A DNA stretch of 64,000 bases, from assembly GCF_003703975.1 (NCBI RefSeq), contig NZ_QTJY01000011.1, forward strand, positions 62,001-126,000, written 5' to 3'. Shown piece after piece: positions 1-9,490 of this stretch. The translations under genes were made by a program, and so were the position numbers. The notes under the pieces were generated by a model. It saw nothing but the letters and a program-made list of their open reading frames with translations. It was not told the DNA's origin and made no database searches. How positions within the stretch are numbered: position 1 is the first letter of the stretch; the number at the start of each line of letters is the position of its first letter. This stretch comes from Larkinella soli (GTDB lineage: Bacteria > Bacteroidota > Bacteroidia > Cytophagales > Spirosomataceae).

Positions 1-47
1 CCCGAAAAACTCCTAAACTCCCCATCCCCTAAATTGCCAAACTCTAT

Positions 48-55
48 TAACTTTG
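48..55 (+). promoter_or_regulatory. Putative -7 promoter box of the bifunctional nuclease gene
   Basis: TAACTTTG matches the Bacteroidota -7 consensus TAnnTTTG exactly. It ends only 4 nt before the GTG start at 60, so the predicted transcript would begin about 2 nt upstream of the start codon. No convincing TTTG lies 19 nt further upstream, so this is tentative. Confidence 0.4.
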
Positions 56-59
56 CGTC

Positions 60-659
60 GTGGAGAAGATCAGACTTGAAATCTTAGGTTTATCACCCAG
101 CCAGTCGCAATCCGGCTCCTTTGCGCTGGTTCTGGGGGAGGAATACGGCAACCGACGGCTGCCGATCATCATCGGTATGTTCGAAGCACAGGCCATCGCC
201 ATCGAGATCGAGAAGATTGTGCCCAACCGCCCGATGACCCACGACCTTTTTAAATCCTTCGCCGAAAAATTCGGGTTTACCGTTCGGGAGATCGTCATTT
301 CCGACCTTCGCGAGGGAATCTTCTTCGCCCGCATCGTCTGCACCGACGGCACCCACGAAACCGTCGTCGACGCACGTCCCTCCGATGCCATCGCCATCGG
401 CATTCGCTTCGACGTTCCGATCTACACCTACGAAAGCATCCTATCCGAAGCGGGCATAACGGCCAGTGCGGCCGATGAAGCCGAAGAAGAACAGGAAGAA
501 CTGGTGCCCCAATCGTCCGGGCGCTCGTCCCGTTCCCTTTCCGATCAGCTGAAGGACATGACCTACGACGAACTCCAGCAGGCGCTCGACGAAGCGCTGA
601 AGAAAGAAGAATACGAAAAAGCCGCCAAGATTCGGGACGAAATGGGCCGTCGGAACTGA
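60..659 (+). CDS. Bifunctional nuclease family protein (DUF151) with C-terminal UVR motif
   Basis: 199 residues starting at GTG. Residues about 4-125 form a DUF151/BFN domain; the conserved stretch DARPSDAIAIGIR is at 104-116. Family members in plants and bacteria have been linked to RNase/DNase activity, but the function in Bacteroidota is not settled. After an acidic, Ser-rich linker (about 135-160), residues 165-198 form a UVR/UvrB-C-like helical hairpin (YDELQQALDEALKKEEYEKA), known as a protein-interaction motif in UvrB, UvrC and ClpC-associated proteins. DUF151 plus UVR is a common Bacteroidota architecture. The GTG is used because homology begins right after it and no ATG lies nearby. 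The function stated is family-level knowledge. Confidence 0.9.
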   Translation: MEKIRLEILGLSPSQSQSGSFALVLGEEYGNRRLPIIIGMFEAQAIAIEIEKIVPNRPMTHDLFKSFAEKFGFTVREIVISDLREGIFFARIVCTDGTHETVVDARPSDAIAIGIRFDVPIYTYESILSEAGITASAADEAEEEQEELVPQSSGRSSRSLSDQLKDMTYDELQQALDEALKKEEYEKAAKIRDEMGRRN

Positions 660-731
660 CCCGGTTCGGACGTCGTTTCCCGCTGCTTCCTGATTGTTGT
701 TCACTGAACGATTTATCGTCGGTCCTTAGCG

Positions 732-755
732 GATGCGGTTTGTCAAAGCCGCATC
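732..755 (+). terminator. Hairpin between DUF151 gene and glnS
   Basis: The arms gatgcggttt and aaagccgcatc pair over about 10 bp (one G-U) around a 3-nt loop. There is no clean T-run after it, so it could be a weak terminator or a structure in the glnS leader. Confidence 0.35.
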
Positions 756-796
756 AACCGCGTATTTTAGCATCCGTTACAACCTGACCGTTAGGT

Positions 797-2500
797 ATGA
801 CTGAAGCTCCCAGAGAAGCGGACAATCGAGTTCCGGAGGAACGTTCGCTCAACTTCATAGAACAAATAGTAGAAGATGATATTGCCGCCGGCCGGAACGA
901 AGGCCGGGTGCATACCCGCTTCCCGCCCGAGCCGAACGGCTATCTGCATATCGGACACGCCAAATCCATCTGTCTCAACTTCGGGCTGGCGGATAAATAC
1001 GGCGGAAAAACCAACCTTCGTTTCGACGATACCAACCCCGTCACGGAAGATACCGAATACGTCGAATCCATCAAGGCCGACGTTCGCTGGCTCGGATTCG
1101 ACTGGGAAAATGAATTCTACGCTTCCGACTATTTCGGGCGGCTGTACGAATTCGCCGAAAAACTGATTCTGAAGGGATTGGCCTACGTCGACGACTCCAG
1201 CGCGGAGGAGATTGCGGCCCAGAAGGGAACGCCCACCGAGCCCGGCCAGGAGAGCCCCTACCGCAACCGCTCCGTCGAGGAAAACCTCGACCTGTTCCGC
1301 CGGATGCGGGCGGGAGAGTTTCCTGACGGTGCCAAGGTCCTGCGGTCGAAGATCGATATGGCCTCCCCCAATATGCACCTGCGCGACCCGATCATGTACC
1401 GGATCAAGCACGCGCATCACCACCGGACCGGCGACGCCTGGTGCATCTACCCGATGTACGACTTCGCCCACGGCCAGTCGGACTCCATCGAGGGCATTAC
1501 GCATTCGCTCTGCACCCTGGAGTTCGAGGTGCACCGCCCGCTGTACGGCTGGTATATCGAAAAGCTGGAAATCTTCCCTTCCCGGCAAATCGAGTTTTCG
1601 CGGCTGAACCTGACCTATACGGTTATGAGCAAACGGAAACTCCTCCAGCTGGTGAATGAAGGGCACGTGCGCGGCTGGGACGACCCCCGCATGCCGACCA
1701 TCGCCGGTTTGCGCCGACGCGGTTATACCCCCGCCAGCATCCGGGATTTCGCGGACCGGATCGGGATTGCCCGTCGTGATAACCTGATCGATGTAGGTCT
1801 GCTGGAATTCTGCATCCGGGAGGAACTGAATAAAACCACCCACCGGGTGATGGCCGTCGTGGACGAAAGGCCGCTGAAGGTGGTTCTGACCAACTACCCC
1901 GAAGGCCAGGTGGAATCCGTCTCCATCGAGAACAACCCCGAAGACTCGGCCAGCGGGAACCGCCAGATGCCGTTCTCCCGGGAAGTATACATCGAGCGGG
2001 ACGATTTCATGGAGAACCCGCCGAAGAAATATTTCCGCCTGTCGCCGGGGGGAATGGTTCGTCTCAAAGCCGCCTATATCATAAAGTGCGAGGAGGTGGT
2101 GAAGGACGAAACCGGGGAGATCACCGAACTACGGTGCTCCTACATTCCCGAAAGCCGCAGCGGCTCGGACACCTCCGGCCTGAAGGTGCAGGGGACCATC
2201 CATTGGGTGTCGGTGGCCCACGCCCTCGAAGCGGAAGTTCGTTTGTACGACCGGCTGCTGACCGTAGAGGACCCCTCCGCCGAAGAGGGAGATTTTAAGG
2301 ATTTCATCAATCCGAAATCCCTGGAGGTGGTTCGGGCTTATGTGGAACCTTCCCTTCAGGAAGTGCACCCCGGCGAGCGGTTCCAGTTCATGCGGAAAGG
2401 TTACTTCTGCGTCGATCCGGATACTTCGGCCGACCGGATGGTTTTCAACCGCACGGTAACCCTGAAGGACACCTGGGCGAAAGAACAGAAAAAAGGATAG
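797..2500 (+). CDS. glnS: Glutaminyl-tRNA synthetase
   Basis: 567 residues, normal length for a bacterial class I GlnRS. It charges tRNA-Gln with glutamine in the cytoplasm. The Rossmann catalytic core carries the HIGH motif at 51-54, preceded by [10 protein letters not shown], and the second signature VMSKR at 276-280. The C-terminal part (from about 340) is the two-barrel anticodon-binding region seen in GlnRS. The sequence [18 protein letters not shown] is typical of GlnRS rather than of discriminating GluRS. The ATG at 797 is about 40 residues upstream of the first conserved block. Monocistronic, followed by a clear hairpin. Assignment is firm. Confidence 0.97.
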   Translation: MTEAPREADNRVPEERSLNFIEQIVEDDIAAGRNEGRVHTRFPPEPNGYLHIGHAKSICLNFGLADKYGGKTNLRFDDTNPVTEDTEYVESIKADVRWLGFDWENEFYASDYFGRLYEFAEKLILKGLAYVDDSSAEEIAAQKGTPTEPGQESPYRNRSVEENLDLFRRMRAGEFPDGAKVLRSKIDMASPNMHLRDPIMYRIKHAHHHRTGDAWCIYPMYDFAHGQSDSIEGITHSLCTLEFEVHRPLYGWYIEKLEIFPSRQIEFSRLNLTYTVMSKRKLLQLVNEGHVRGWDDPRMPTIAGLRRRGYTPASIRDFADRIGIARRDNLIDVGLLEFCIREELNKTTHRVMAVVDERPLKVVLTNYPEGQVESVSIENNPEDSASGNRQMPFSREVYIERDDFMENPPKKYFRLSPGGMVRLKAAYIIKCEEVVKDETGEITELRCSYIPESRSGSDTSGLKVQGTIHWVSVAHALEAEVRLYDRLLTVEDPSAEEGDFKDFINPKSLEVVRAYVEPSLQEVHPGERFQFMRKGYFCVDPDTSADRMVFNRTVTLKDTWAKEQKKG

Positions 2501-2511
2501 CCAATAAAACC

Positions 2512-2539
2512 GGAAAGGCCCGATCAAGCGGGCCTTTCC
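2512..2539 (+). terminator. Rho-independent-type terminator after glnS
   Basis: Perfect 10-bp inverted repeat ggaaaggccc / gggcctttcc with an 8-nt loop, starting 12 nt after the glnS stop. The downstream tract (aataatattt) is AT-rich rather than a pure T-run. Confidence 0.75.
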
Positions 2540-2553
2540 AATAATATTTGAAT

Positions 2554-2754
2554 ATGCTGAACCCGCAGGAAACCCTGAAGCAGGATGCGCAGGAAGTCAT
2601 CGACAAGCGCCTTCCCATCTCCCACAAGGAACGTCTTTCCATCTCGGTCGATTCCAACGCCCAGGAACTGACGATCAACGGTCTCAACTACGAGGAACAG
2701 GAGATCGTCAAGGAAATCCTGAGGAAGGAATACGGTTACCACGGGTTACGATAA
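2554..2754 (+). CDS. Small hypothetical protein, 66 aa
   Basis: Short charged protein (MLNPQETLKQDAQEVIDKRL at the start, ending EYGYHGLR) with no signal peptide or membrane segment. Predicted to be alpha/beta and soluble. An in-frame TTG lies 6 nt upstream at 2548, but the ATG at 2554 is the natural start. It sits just after the glnS terminator and converges with the YihY gene, which ends 18 nt away. No family recognised; base composition matches the neighbours, which supports a real gene. Confidence 0.6.
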   Translation: MLNPQETLKQDAQEVIDKRLPISHKERLSISVDSNAQELTINGLNYEEQEIVKEILRKEYGYHGLR

Positions 2755-2772
2755 CCGGCCTGATTTTGACCG

Positions 2773-3738
2773 TCAGCCGACTTTTTCGGTATTGCGCTGG
2801 GGAGGCAGTTCGCCTACCTGCTTCTCCTTCTCGGTCTGTTCGACGTACACCGCATAATCGGCCGGCTCGATCTTGATGCCGTAATGTTCGGCGTAGACCT
2901 GGGTAAACTCGGCACCGAAATAAAGGATGGCGGCCGTGTAATAGATCCAGACCAGAATCACGATCAGTGAACCGGCCGCTCCGTAGGCCGAGCCGGTGCT
3001 GGTGGTTTCGATGTACAGCCCGATCAGATACCGGCCGAGCATGAACAGCAGTGCGGTGAAGATGGCCCCCCAGCGAACGTCCTTCCAGGCGATCTTGGCG
3101 TCGGGCAGCACTTTGAAAATGACCCCGAACAGGATGGTGATCACCACGAAGCTGATGACGAGATTGAGAACCTGAGCCACGATGACCGCCACGTCCGGCA
3201 GGAATCGCGTCAGTGTGTCGCTCAGGGCCAGAACCACCCCGTTCACGATCAGCGAAACCAGCAGCAGGAAGCCGAGGCTAATGATCAGCGAAGAAGATAA
3301 CAAGCGGTCCTTGAGCATTTTAAGCCAGCCCCGCTTCGGTTTCGCCTTGACCCGCCAGATCATATTGATCGAATCCTGAATCTCGACGAAAATACTGGTT
3401 GCACCGATCAGCAGGGTGACGATCCCGGAAATCAGGGCGATGTTCGTCTTTCCTGAAAGCTGAACATTCTTGATCATATCCTGAATCTGTTTGGCGGCCT
3501 CATTCCCAACCAGCCCATTGATCTGGGAAAAAATCTGGCCCTGGATGGCCTCTTCCCCCAGAAAAATACTGGCCATCGAGATAACCAGAACCAGCAAAGG
3601 GGCCAGGGAAAAAACGGTATAATAGGCCAGCGAGGCACTCAGCTTCAGCCCCCGGTCATCCGTAAATCCATTGTACGAACCCACCAGAAGCGTCCAGATC
3701 GTTTTGAAAATATTCTCTTTCTTGTCTGCCTTTTCCAT
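2773..3738 (-). CDS. YihY/virulence factor BrkB family inner-membrane protein
   Basis: 321 residues. The family signature is near the N-terminus (DDRGLKLSASLAYYTVFSLA, about 27-46), followed by six hydrophobic segments at roughly 38-60, 101-120, 145-172, 183-210, 222-243 and 252-275. The C-terminal tail after about 290 is charged and cytoplasmic. The family was once misnamed as RNase BN; its true role (suggested transport or envelope function) is unknown. The gene stands alone, with about 120 nt before the neighbouring Uma2 gene. Family assignment is firm, function is not. Confidence 0.9.
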   Translation of the reverse strand: MEKADKKENIFKTIWTLLVGSYNGFTDDRGLKLSASLAYYTVFSLAPLLVLVISMASIFLGEEAIQGQIFSQINGLVGNEAAKQIQDMIKNVQLSGKTNIALISGIVTLLIGATSIFVEIQDSINMIWRVKAKPKRGWLKMLKDRLLSSSLIISLGFLLLVSLIVNGVVLALSDTLTRFLPDVAVIVAQVLNLVISFVVITILFGVIFKVLPDAKIAWKDVRWGAIFTALLFMLGRYLIGLYIETTSTGSAYGAAGSLIVILVWIYYTAAILYFGAEFTQVYAEHYGIKIEPADYAVYVEQTEKEKQVGELPPQRNTEKVG

Positions 3739-3857
3739 AACGTTTTCAGCACAATTGCCTGTTTCACAATTCTGCTTATGTAACCAAAACGCGGAAAGGA
3801 TGTTTGGCGAATACCGTTGAATGAAGCGGAAAACGGCAGGCGGAATTCCGGGATCGG

Positions 3858-4436
3858 TCAGACTTCCTCCTCCTGAAAGACGATATGGGCATACACCTCC
3901 GACAAGGAAAGTGTGAAGTCGAGGTGATCCAGCCGGATTAGCTGGTCCGGGTCCTCGAAGACCTCATATTTCCAGAAATCGCTGTTGCGGCTGAACAGCT
4001 CCGCCCGGACCTCCCGCTGCGAAATCAGCAGATAATGACGGAGGGAAGGAAGGGTCTGGTAGTGCTGCCATTTGAATCCACGGTCCACGTCCTCGGTCGA
4101 TTTGGAAAGCACCTCCACGATCAGGCTCGGCCGCGCAATGACGTATTCGGCCTGAACGTCCTCCGGGTGGCAGGTCAGCATCAGGTCGGGATAGGGGTAG
4201 TAGGCGGCCTTGATCACCTCCAGTTTGATGCTTTCCGACAAGACTCTGCATCCTTTGGGCGCGAAATGGTCTTTCACCCGGCGTTTTACATTTTCAACTA
4301 TATCATTGTGATTCAGTGTAGTACCGGCCATGGCGAAGATTTCGCCCCTGTAGTATTCGTGCCGGATATCACTGACTTCCTCCAGATCGAAATACTCCTG
4401 AACCGTGTACCGTTTTCCCGTGTGGTATTCCTCCAT
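3858..4436 (-). CDS. Uma2 family putative endonuclease (DUF820)
   Basis: 192 residues. The restriction-endonuclease-like (PD-D/ExK) fold of DUF820/Uma2 is indicated by YPYPDLMLTC (Pro83-Asp84) and PSLIVEVLSKST (Glu108-x-Leu110), which supply the expected acidic metal ligands. The N-terminal block (YTVQEYFDLEEVSDIRHEYY) is typical of this family, which is strongly expanded in cyanobacteria and some Bacteroidota. The biological role is unclear. Only one copy is seen here, with no transposase or methylase neighbour. It has its own consensus promoter immediately upstream. Confidence 0.88.
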   Translation of the reverse strand: MEEYHTGKRYTVQEYFDLEEVSDIRHEYYRGEIFAMAGTTLNHNDIVENVKRRVKDHFAPKGCRVLSESIKLEVIKAAYYPYPDLMLTCHPEDVQAEYVIARPSLIVEVLSKSTEDVDRGFKWQHYQTLPSLRHYLLISQREVRAELFSRNSDFWKYEVFEDPDQLIRLDHLDFTLSLSEVYAHIVFQEEEV

Positions 4437-4455
4437 GTCTTTATTTGTTTAGCCA

Positions 4456-4486
4456 CAAAACTATTTAAATACATCAGTTTCACAAA
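4456..4486 (-). promoter_or_regulatory. Consensus Bacteroidota promoter of the Uma2 gene
   Basis: Reading the minus strand: TTTG (4483-4486), exactly 19 nt, then TAGTTTTG (4456-4463). Both elements match the Bacteroidota primary-sigma consensus with no mismatch. The predicted start of transcription is about 17 nt upstream of the ATG. This is the cleanest promoter in the window. Confidence 0.7.
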
Positions 4487-4510
4487 CCCCTTTCGGCCTG
4501 GTTACCGGAA

Positions 4511-5062
4511 TTAGTCGATGTATTGGGGATAAGTGGATCGATACCCCAGCAGCCGGGCAAACGGAGACAGGATACCGAACACCACCTTCTGAACGCCGAA
4601 GGGCGGCTTCGCCGGCCGGAAGACGTGGTTAAACCGGTTTACCATCAGCGCCACCTGCAGCAGGCCCGGCGTTCCGGTCTCGTTCGTTTTCCCGTCGTTG
4701 ACCAGGCCGTTGGCCGTTTCGAGAAAATATTCGGTATCCAGCGCGGGCATGACCTTCCAGTTCAGGACGGTTCGGTTCCGGGTGTTGTTCCACATCGAAT
4801 GGACGGTTTTCGGAGCGATATGCAGCTGGTCGCCCGCCTTCAGCACCCGGAGACCGCCGGCCAGCCGGACCGTCACTTCCCCTTCCAGCACCTCAAAGTA
4901 TTCGTCCTGGGTGGGGTGATAATGTGGAACGGGTTCTTTGGAGACCGTCTCGTAGGTGGTGATCATTTCGAGAAGTTCACCGTTGGTATCCGCCTTCGTC
5001 CGGACGAAGCGGATGTTCTGCCCCGTTTTGGGGTTGCGTAGTTCTTTTCCTTTAAAGGCCAT
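4511..5062 (-). CDS. Cupin-domain protein
   Basis: 183 residues. A single small beta-barrel cupin covers about 30-115. Motif 1 is PHYHPTQDEYFEVLEG (His-x-His and the downstream Glu as likely metal ligands), and motif 2 includes the His of IAPKTVHSMWN. The C-terminal 60 residues (VNRFNHVFRPAKPPFGVQKV) form an extra region with a hydrophobic helix, often seen in Bacteroidota cupins of unknown function. No signal peptide. Substrate cannot be inferred. The gene is divergent from the LytS-type kinase gene that starts 54 nt away. Confidence 0.85.
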   Translation of the reverse strand: MAFKGKELRNPKTGQNIRFVRTKADTNGELLEMITTYETVSKEPVPHYHPTQDEYFEVLEGEVTVRLAGGLRVLKAGDQLHIAPKTVHSMWNNTRNRTVLNWKVMPALDTEYFLETANGLVNDGKTNETGTPGLLQVALMVNRFNHVFRPAKPPFGVQKVVFGILSPFARLLGYRSTYPQYID

Positions 5063-5116
5063 TCCTGTATTTGTTGTGTACGAACTTTCTATCTTTAGCC
5101 CGACTCCCGAGCCACC

Positions 5117-6235
5117 ATGACCTCCCAGCCTCTGACCGCCGGCGCCCCTGCCCTACCCGACCTGAACCGACCGCTGGTCCGGTGGCTGGTCGGCGGCTTC
5201 TGGCTGCTGGTGGCCGTCATCAATTTCAGCCAGTCGGCCGTTTCGGATTACATCAATTTCGATAAGATCGACTGGCCGCGCCATGTGATCCTGTCGGGCG
5301 GATGGCTGATCTGGTTTTTCCTAACCCCGCTGGTGGTCCGGATCGCCCGCTGCTGGTCGCTGGAACAGAATACCTGGTACCGAAGCCTGCTGTTTCACCT
5401 GGCCGCCGGGCTGGGCATTGCCACCATCCACTGGCTGACCGAAGCCGGACTGCTTCGCCTGATCTGGACGACGAATCCGATCCCGCTGGCCATCTGGCTC
5501 GTAAAATTATCCTATAAATTTCACGTCAACATTCTCATTTATTTTGCGGTCGCCGGGGCTTACTATGCGCTGGCTTACTACCACCAATACCGGACCTATC
5601 AGTATGAAGCCTCTCGGCTGGAGCTGAAAACCACCCAGTTGGAAGCGAGTCTGGCCCAGGCTCAGCTTCAGTCCCTGAAAATGCAACTGAACCCGCATTT
5701 TCTGTTCAACACCCATCACGCCATCATGTCGCTGGTGCTTCAGGACCGAAAGGAACAGGCCGTCCGGATGCTCAACCGCCTGAGCGACCTGCTCCGGATG
5801 ACGCTCGAAAGTACGCATGAACCTGAAATACCGCTCCGGCAGGAACTGGAAGTGGTTTCGCTGTACCTCGAAATTCAGCAGATCCGGTTTGAAAACCGGC
5901 TTCAGGTCCGGATGGAGGTGGACCCGGACTGCCTTCCGGCCCGGGTACCGAATATGTTCCTGCAACCGCTGGTCGAAAATGCCGTTCAGCACGGCATCGC
6001 CCCCTATGCCCGCAGCGGCACCATCCAACTGGGCGTCGCCCGTCGGGATTCACGGCTGGAACTGACGGTCTGCGACAGCGGTCCCGGCCTGAACGGCGAA
6101 GCCCGGGAAGGCACCGGCCTGCGCAACACGCTCCAGCGGCTGGAAACCATGTACGGCCCCGACCACCGCTTCACCCTCGAAAACCCGGCCTCGGGCGGGC
6201 TGCTGGTCACCATTCAGATTCCTTTCCGACCATGA
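5117..6235 (+). CDS. LytS-family membrane sensor histidine kinase
   Basis: 372 residues. The N-terminal part has about four membrane segments (roughly 22-40, 57-77, 88-110, 135-155), then a coiled-coil linker (160-188). The His_kinase domain (PF06580 type) has the phospho-acceptor His194 in LNPHFLFNTH. The ATPase part has the N-box PLVENAVQHG (284-293) and the G-box GTGLRNT (332-338). It phosphorylates the response regulator encoded directly downstream; the stop codon overlaps the regulator start by 4 nt. The signal sensed is unknown. A second, paralogous pair lies at 22.9-24.9 kb. Confidence 0.93.
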   Translation: MTSQPLTAGAPALPDLNRPLVRWLVGGFWLLVAVINFSQSAVSDYINFDKIDWPRHVILSGGWLIWFFLTPLVVRIARCWSLEQNTWYRSLLFHLAAGLGIATIHWLTEAGLLRLIWTTNPIPLAIWLVKLSYKFHVNILIYFAVAGAYYALAYYHQYRTYQYEASRLELKTTQLEASLAQAQLQSLKMQLNPHFLFNTHHAIMSLVLQDRKEQAVRMLNRLSDLLRMTLESTHEPEIPLRQELEVVSLYLEIQQIRFENRLQVRMEVDPDCLPARVPNMFLQPLVENAVQHGIAPYARSGTIQLGVARRDSRLELTVCDSGPGLNGEAREGTGLRNTLQRLETMYGPDHRFTLENPASGGLLVTIQIPFRP

Positions 6236-7014
6236 CCATTTCCGCCCTGATCATCGACGACGAATCCCTTGCCCGCGACGTCATCCGGCTGTTCCTGAAA
6301 TCGCATCCGGCCGTGCAGGTCGTCGGGGAATGTGAAAACGGCAGCCAGGCTGTCGAGGCCATCCGGAAGTGGCAGCCCGACCTGGTGTTTCTGGATGTCC
6401 AGATGCCGGAGAAAGACGGCTTCGAGGTGTTGAAGGAATTGGGCGGGCCGGTATCTTCGGTCTTTATTTTCGTGACGGCCTACGACCGGTATGCCCTGCG
6501 GGCCTTCGAGGTCCACGCGTTCGATTATCTGCTCAAGCCCTTCGAGCAGGCCCGGTTCGACGAGGCTCTGAAACGGGCCCTGAACCACCTGAGCGACCGA
6601 AAAGCCACGCAGATCAACCAACGGCTGCTCGACCTCCTGGCCGATTACGAACACCACCGTCCGTCCCCCCGACCGGCCTATCTCCAGCGGCTTCCCATCC
6701 GCGCTTCCGGTCGCATCCTGTTTCTGAAAACCCATGACATCGACTGGCTGGAAGCCGCCGGTGATTACCTCTGCCTGCACGCCGGCCCCGCCACCCACCT
6801 GCTCAGCGAAACCCTCACCGGCCTCGAACAGAAACTCGATCCAACCGCGTTCGTCCGGATACATCGCTCGGTGATGGTCAACGTCGACCGGATTGCGGAA
6901 CTGATCCCGCACTTTAACGGAGAGTACTTCGTCGTTCTGAAAAACGGCACCCGGCTGAAACTAAGCCGCACCTACCGCGAAAACCTCCAGAACCTGCTGG
7001 GCGGCAGCCTGTAA
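6232..7014 (+). CDS. LytTR-family response regulator
   Basis: 260 residues. The receiver domain (about 4-120) has the acidic pocket IIDDE (7-11), phospho-acceptor Asp55 in LVFLDVQMP and a conserved Lys in LLKPFE. The LytTR DNA-binding domain (about 150-258) carries FVRIHRSVMVNVDRI and ends KLSRTYRENLQ. It is the cognate partner of the upstream kinase (ATGA overlap at 6232). LytTR proteins bind direct repeats in promoters as dimers; no target site is proposed here. Firm family assignment. Confidence 0.95.
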   Translation: MTISALIIDDESLARDVIRLFLKSHPAVQVVGECENGSQAVEAIRKWQPDLVFLDVQMPEKDGFEVLKELGGPVSSVFIFVTAYDRYALRAFEVHAFDYLLKPFEQARFDEALKRALNHLSDRKATQINQRLLDLLADYEHHRPSPRPAYLQRLPIRASGRILFLKTHDIDWLEAAGDYLCLHAGPATHLLSETLTGLEQKLDPTAFVRIHRSVMVNVDRIAELIPHFNGEYFVVLKNGTRLKLSRTYRENLQNLLGGSL

Positions 7015-7163
7015 CGCCCCCCGGCAGCACCGGAACCTTTCGGGTGAACCGTCGAAGGACTCGCCTTACCCCCAAAGACCCTCGGGCCGTCGAATTGTCG
7101 TTGGGTTTGCCTTCGGCATTCGCTAAACTGGCGATGCATTATCCGTCTTCATTCAAACCATCT

Positions 7164-8306
7164 ATGAGAACTACTGAAATCATCCTGCCGGCCGTTCGGC
7201 GGGCCTGCCTCGCCCTCGGGCTGTTTCTTTCCGTCCAGCTCCGGGCCGACCATCCGGCCGGCGGGGTCGCTCCCATGAAAACCGGGGCCGTCAAGCTTCA
7301 GTCGGCCGGGGTCATGGCCTTCAGCCCCGACGGCATTCTGTTCCTGGCAGACCCCAAAGCCGGGTCCATTTACGCCCTCGACGTGAAAGACCGGGAAAAA
7401 ACCACCCTGAAAGAGGTGGAGATCACCGGCATCGACAAAAAAATCGGCGCCATGCTGGGCATCGCTGCCGATCAGGTGGTCATCGCCGATATGGCCGTCC
7501 ACCCCGTTTCCGGCAACATCTTCCTCTCGGTGTCCCGCGGACGGGGCAATGAAGCCAGTCCGATCCTGCTGAAAGTCAGCCCGAAAGGCGATCTGGAGGA
7601 GGTGGGACTGGGCCGTGTCGGTTTCTATCAGACGAACCTGTCGGCGTATCCCTCGGCCGAAACCAAAACGAAGTGGGGAGAGCCGGTCCGGACCTATGCC
7701 ATCACGGACCTGGCCTTTACCGACGGGGAACTGCTGGTGTCGGGCATCAACGGGGAAGAGTTCTCCTCCAAACTCCGGCGGATTGCCTACCCCTTCCGCA
7801 ACGAGGAAAAAATCACCAGCGTCGAGGTGTTCCATACCTCCCACAATCAGTATGAAACCAACTCGCCGATCGACACTTTCCTGCCCTACCAACTGAACGG
7901 CGAACCGATTCTGCTGGCCGGTTACGGCTGCGCCCCCTTCGCCAAATTCAGCATGAAGGACATCCGGGCGGGCAAACACGTCCGCGGAGCTACCCTCGCC
8001 GAACTGGGTGGAGGCAGCCGGCCGCTGGATATGGTCCCCTACAGCCGCAACGGAAAAAATTTCATTATGGTCGCCAACAGCCACCGAACCCTGATGCGTT
8101 TCTCGGCCGACGATATTGCGGGGGCTCCCTCGCTGACTCAGGGCGTAACCGAGGCTTACGTTTCCGCCGGTATTCCCTATGTATCGATTGCCGTCGTCGG
8201 GGTGCTTCATCTGGATAACCTGAACGATACGCACTTCGTGGCGGTCCAGAGAAGCATCGAGGACGGTTCGCTCAACCTCGTTTCCCTGTCGAAAAAATGG
8301 ATGTAA
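7164..8306 (+). CDS. Exported beta-propeller-like protein of unknown function
   Basis: 380 residues from the ATG at 7164. An in-frame GTG at 7044 would add 40 residues lacking any secretory character, whereas the chosen start gives MRTTEI followed by a hydrophobic helix and a probable cleavage after about residue 27. The mature part has repeated blade-like strands such as GVMAFSPDGILFLADPKAG and DMAVHPVSGNIFLSV, suggesting an NHL/SMP-30-type propeller. It overlaps the next gene by 10 nt and probably acts with it in the periplasm. No catalytic residues recognised. Confidence 0.75.
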   Translation: MRTTEIILPAVRRACLALGLFLSVQLRADHPAGGVAPMKTGAVKLQSAGVMAFSPDGILFLADPKAGSIYALDVKDREKTTLKEVEITGIDKKIGAMLGIAADQVVIADMAVHPVSGNIFLSVSRGRGNEASPILLKVSPKGDLEEVGLGRVGFYQTNLSAYPSAETKTKWGEPVRTYAITDLAFTDGELLVSGINGEEFSSKLRRIAYPFRNEEKITSVEVFHTSHNQYETNSPIDTFLPYQLNGEPILLAGYGCAPFAKFSMKDIRAGKHVRGATLAELGGGSRPLDMVPYSRNGKNFIMVANSHRTLMRFSADDIAGAPSLTQGVTEAYVSAGIPYVSIAVVGVLHLDNLNDTHFVAVQRSIEDGSLNLVSLSKKWM

Positions 8307-9481
8307 GGAAACGGTCCGGGCTGCTGCTGGGCACCCTCCTGCTTCTGGCCGGGGCCGGACTGGCCCAGAAACCGGCCATCCGACTGTCGGAGGCCGGGGC
8401 CGTCGAGGTGGTGGGCATCGAGCCCATCTACCTGACGGCCCTCCAGCGGCACCGGCTTTCCTTTCCGGAATGGACCTCCCTCCTGCTTGTCCGGACCGAA
8501 GAAAGTTACCGCGCCGGAGAATCCATTGCCGTCTGGGGCCAATATATCGTCGATGGGCAGGTACTGCGGTTCCTGCCCCGATTCCCGTTCCGGCCGGGCC
8601 AGAACTATCACGTTGACTTTCAATACGGTGATGTGGTGCAGATTCCTTCCGAAATTGCCCGGCAGCCCCTTTCCGAACAGGAACAACACCTTCAGTTTTC
8701 GTTTCAGATGCCCCGGCCCGACCGCCCTGCAACCCGGCTGACGGCCGTGTATCCTACCGCCGGGTTGCTGCCGGCCAATCAGCTCAAGCTGTACCTGACC
8801 TTCTCCTCGCCCATGAGTACCGGCGAATCGATCCGGCGGGTTCACCTGCTGGACGATACCGGAAAAGAGCTGGCCGGCGTCTTTCTCCGGCTCGATCAGG
8901 AACTTTGGGATTCTACCCGGACCCGGCTGACCCTCCTGTTCGATCCGGGCCGCATCAAAAGGGGCCTGAGAGCCAATGAGGAAGAAGGAGCCCCGCTGCT
9001 GGAAGGGAAAGACTATTGCCTGACCATCGATGGAAGCTGGTTGGACGGCGATGGGCGGCCGCTGGAGGCAGGATTCGAAAAGCGGTTTCGGGTGACCGCC
9101 CCGGACCGAACCCGGCCCGATGTTCGCCGGTGGCGCCTGGAACCGCCCTCGCCGGAAACCCGGGCCGCCCTGCAAATCCGGTTCGACGAACCGCTCGATT
9201 ATGCCCTGGCCGGGCGGTGTATCCGGGTGGTGAACCAGGCGGGTCGGCCGGTTGAAGGGCAGGTCGGGCTGGGGCCGGAAGAGGGTGCCTGGACCTTTAC
9301 GCCCACGGTGCCCTGGCAGGCCGGAACCTATTTCCTCCACATCGACCCGGTTCTGGAAGACCGTGCCGGCAATAACCTGTTCCGGTTGTTCGACCGGGAA
9401 AAGCCGGTCGACGGAGCGGTCGACGTGCCGGATTTCCTTCCGCTCCGTTTCGAGCTGAGGCAGGAGTGGGCCGGACGGTAA
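8297..9481 (+). CDS. Exported protein with Ig-like domains, unknown function
   Basis: 394 residues. Signal peptide MDVRKRSGLLLGTLLLLAGA with probable cleavage after AGLAQ. Two segments resemble SbsA/bacterial Ig-like domains: one around 150-215 (PTAGLLPANQLKLYLTFSSP) and one around 273-375 (RAALQIRFDEPLDYALAGRC; ending EDRAGNN). Its start lies inside the end of the upstream propeller gene, so the two are almost certainly co-translated. It converges on the hybrid kinase gene with a 9-nt gap. Function unknown. Confidence 0.75.
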   Translation: MDVRKRSGLLLGTLLLLAGAGLAQKPAIRLSEAGAVEVVGIEPIYLTALQRHRLSFPEWTSLLLVRTEESYRAGESIAVWGQYIVDGQVLRFLPRFPFRPGQNYHVDFQYGDVVQIPSEIARQPLSEQEQHLQFSFQMPRPDRPATRLTAVYPTAGLLPANQLKLYLTFSSPMSTGESIRRVHLLDDTGKELAGVFLRLDQELWDSTRTRLTLLFDPGRIKRGLRANEEEGAPLLEGKDYCLTIDGSWLDGDGRPLEAGFEKRFRVTAPDRTRPDVRRWRLEPPSPETRAALQIRFDEPLDYALAGRCIRVVNQAGRPVEGQVGLGPEEGAWTFTPTVPWQAGTYFLHIDPVLEDRAGNNLFRLFDREKPVDGAVDVPDFLPLRFELRQEWAGR

Positions 9482-9490
9482 AGCCTTCCG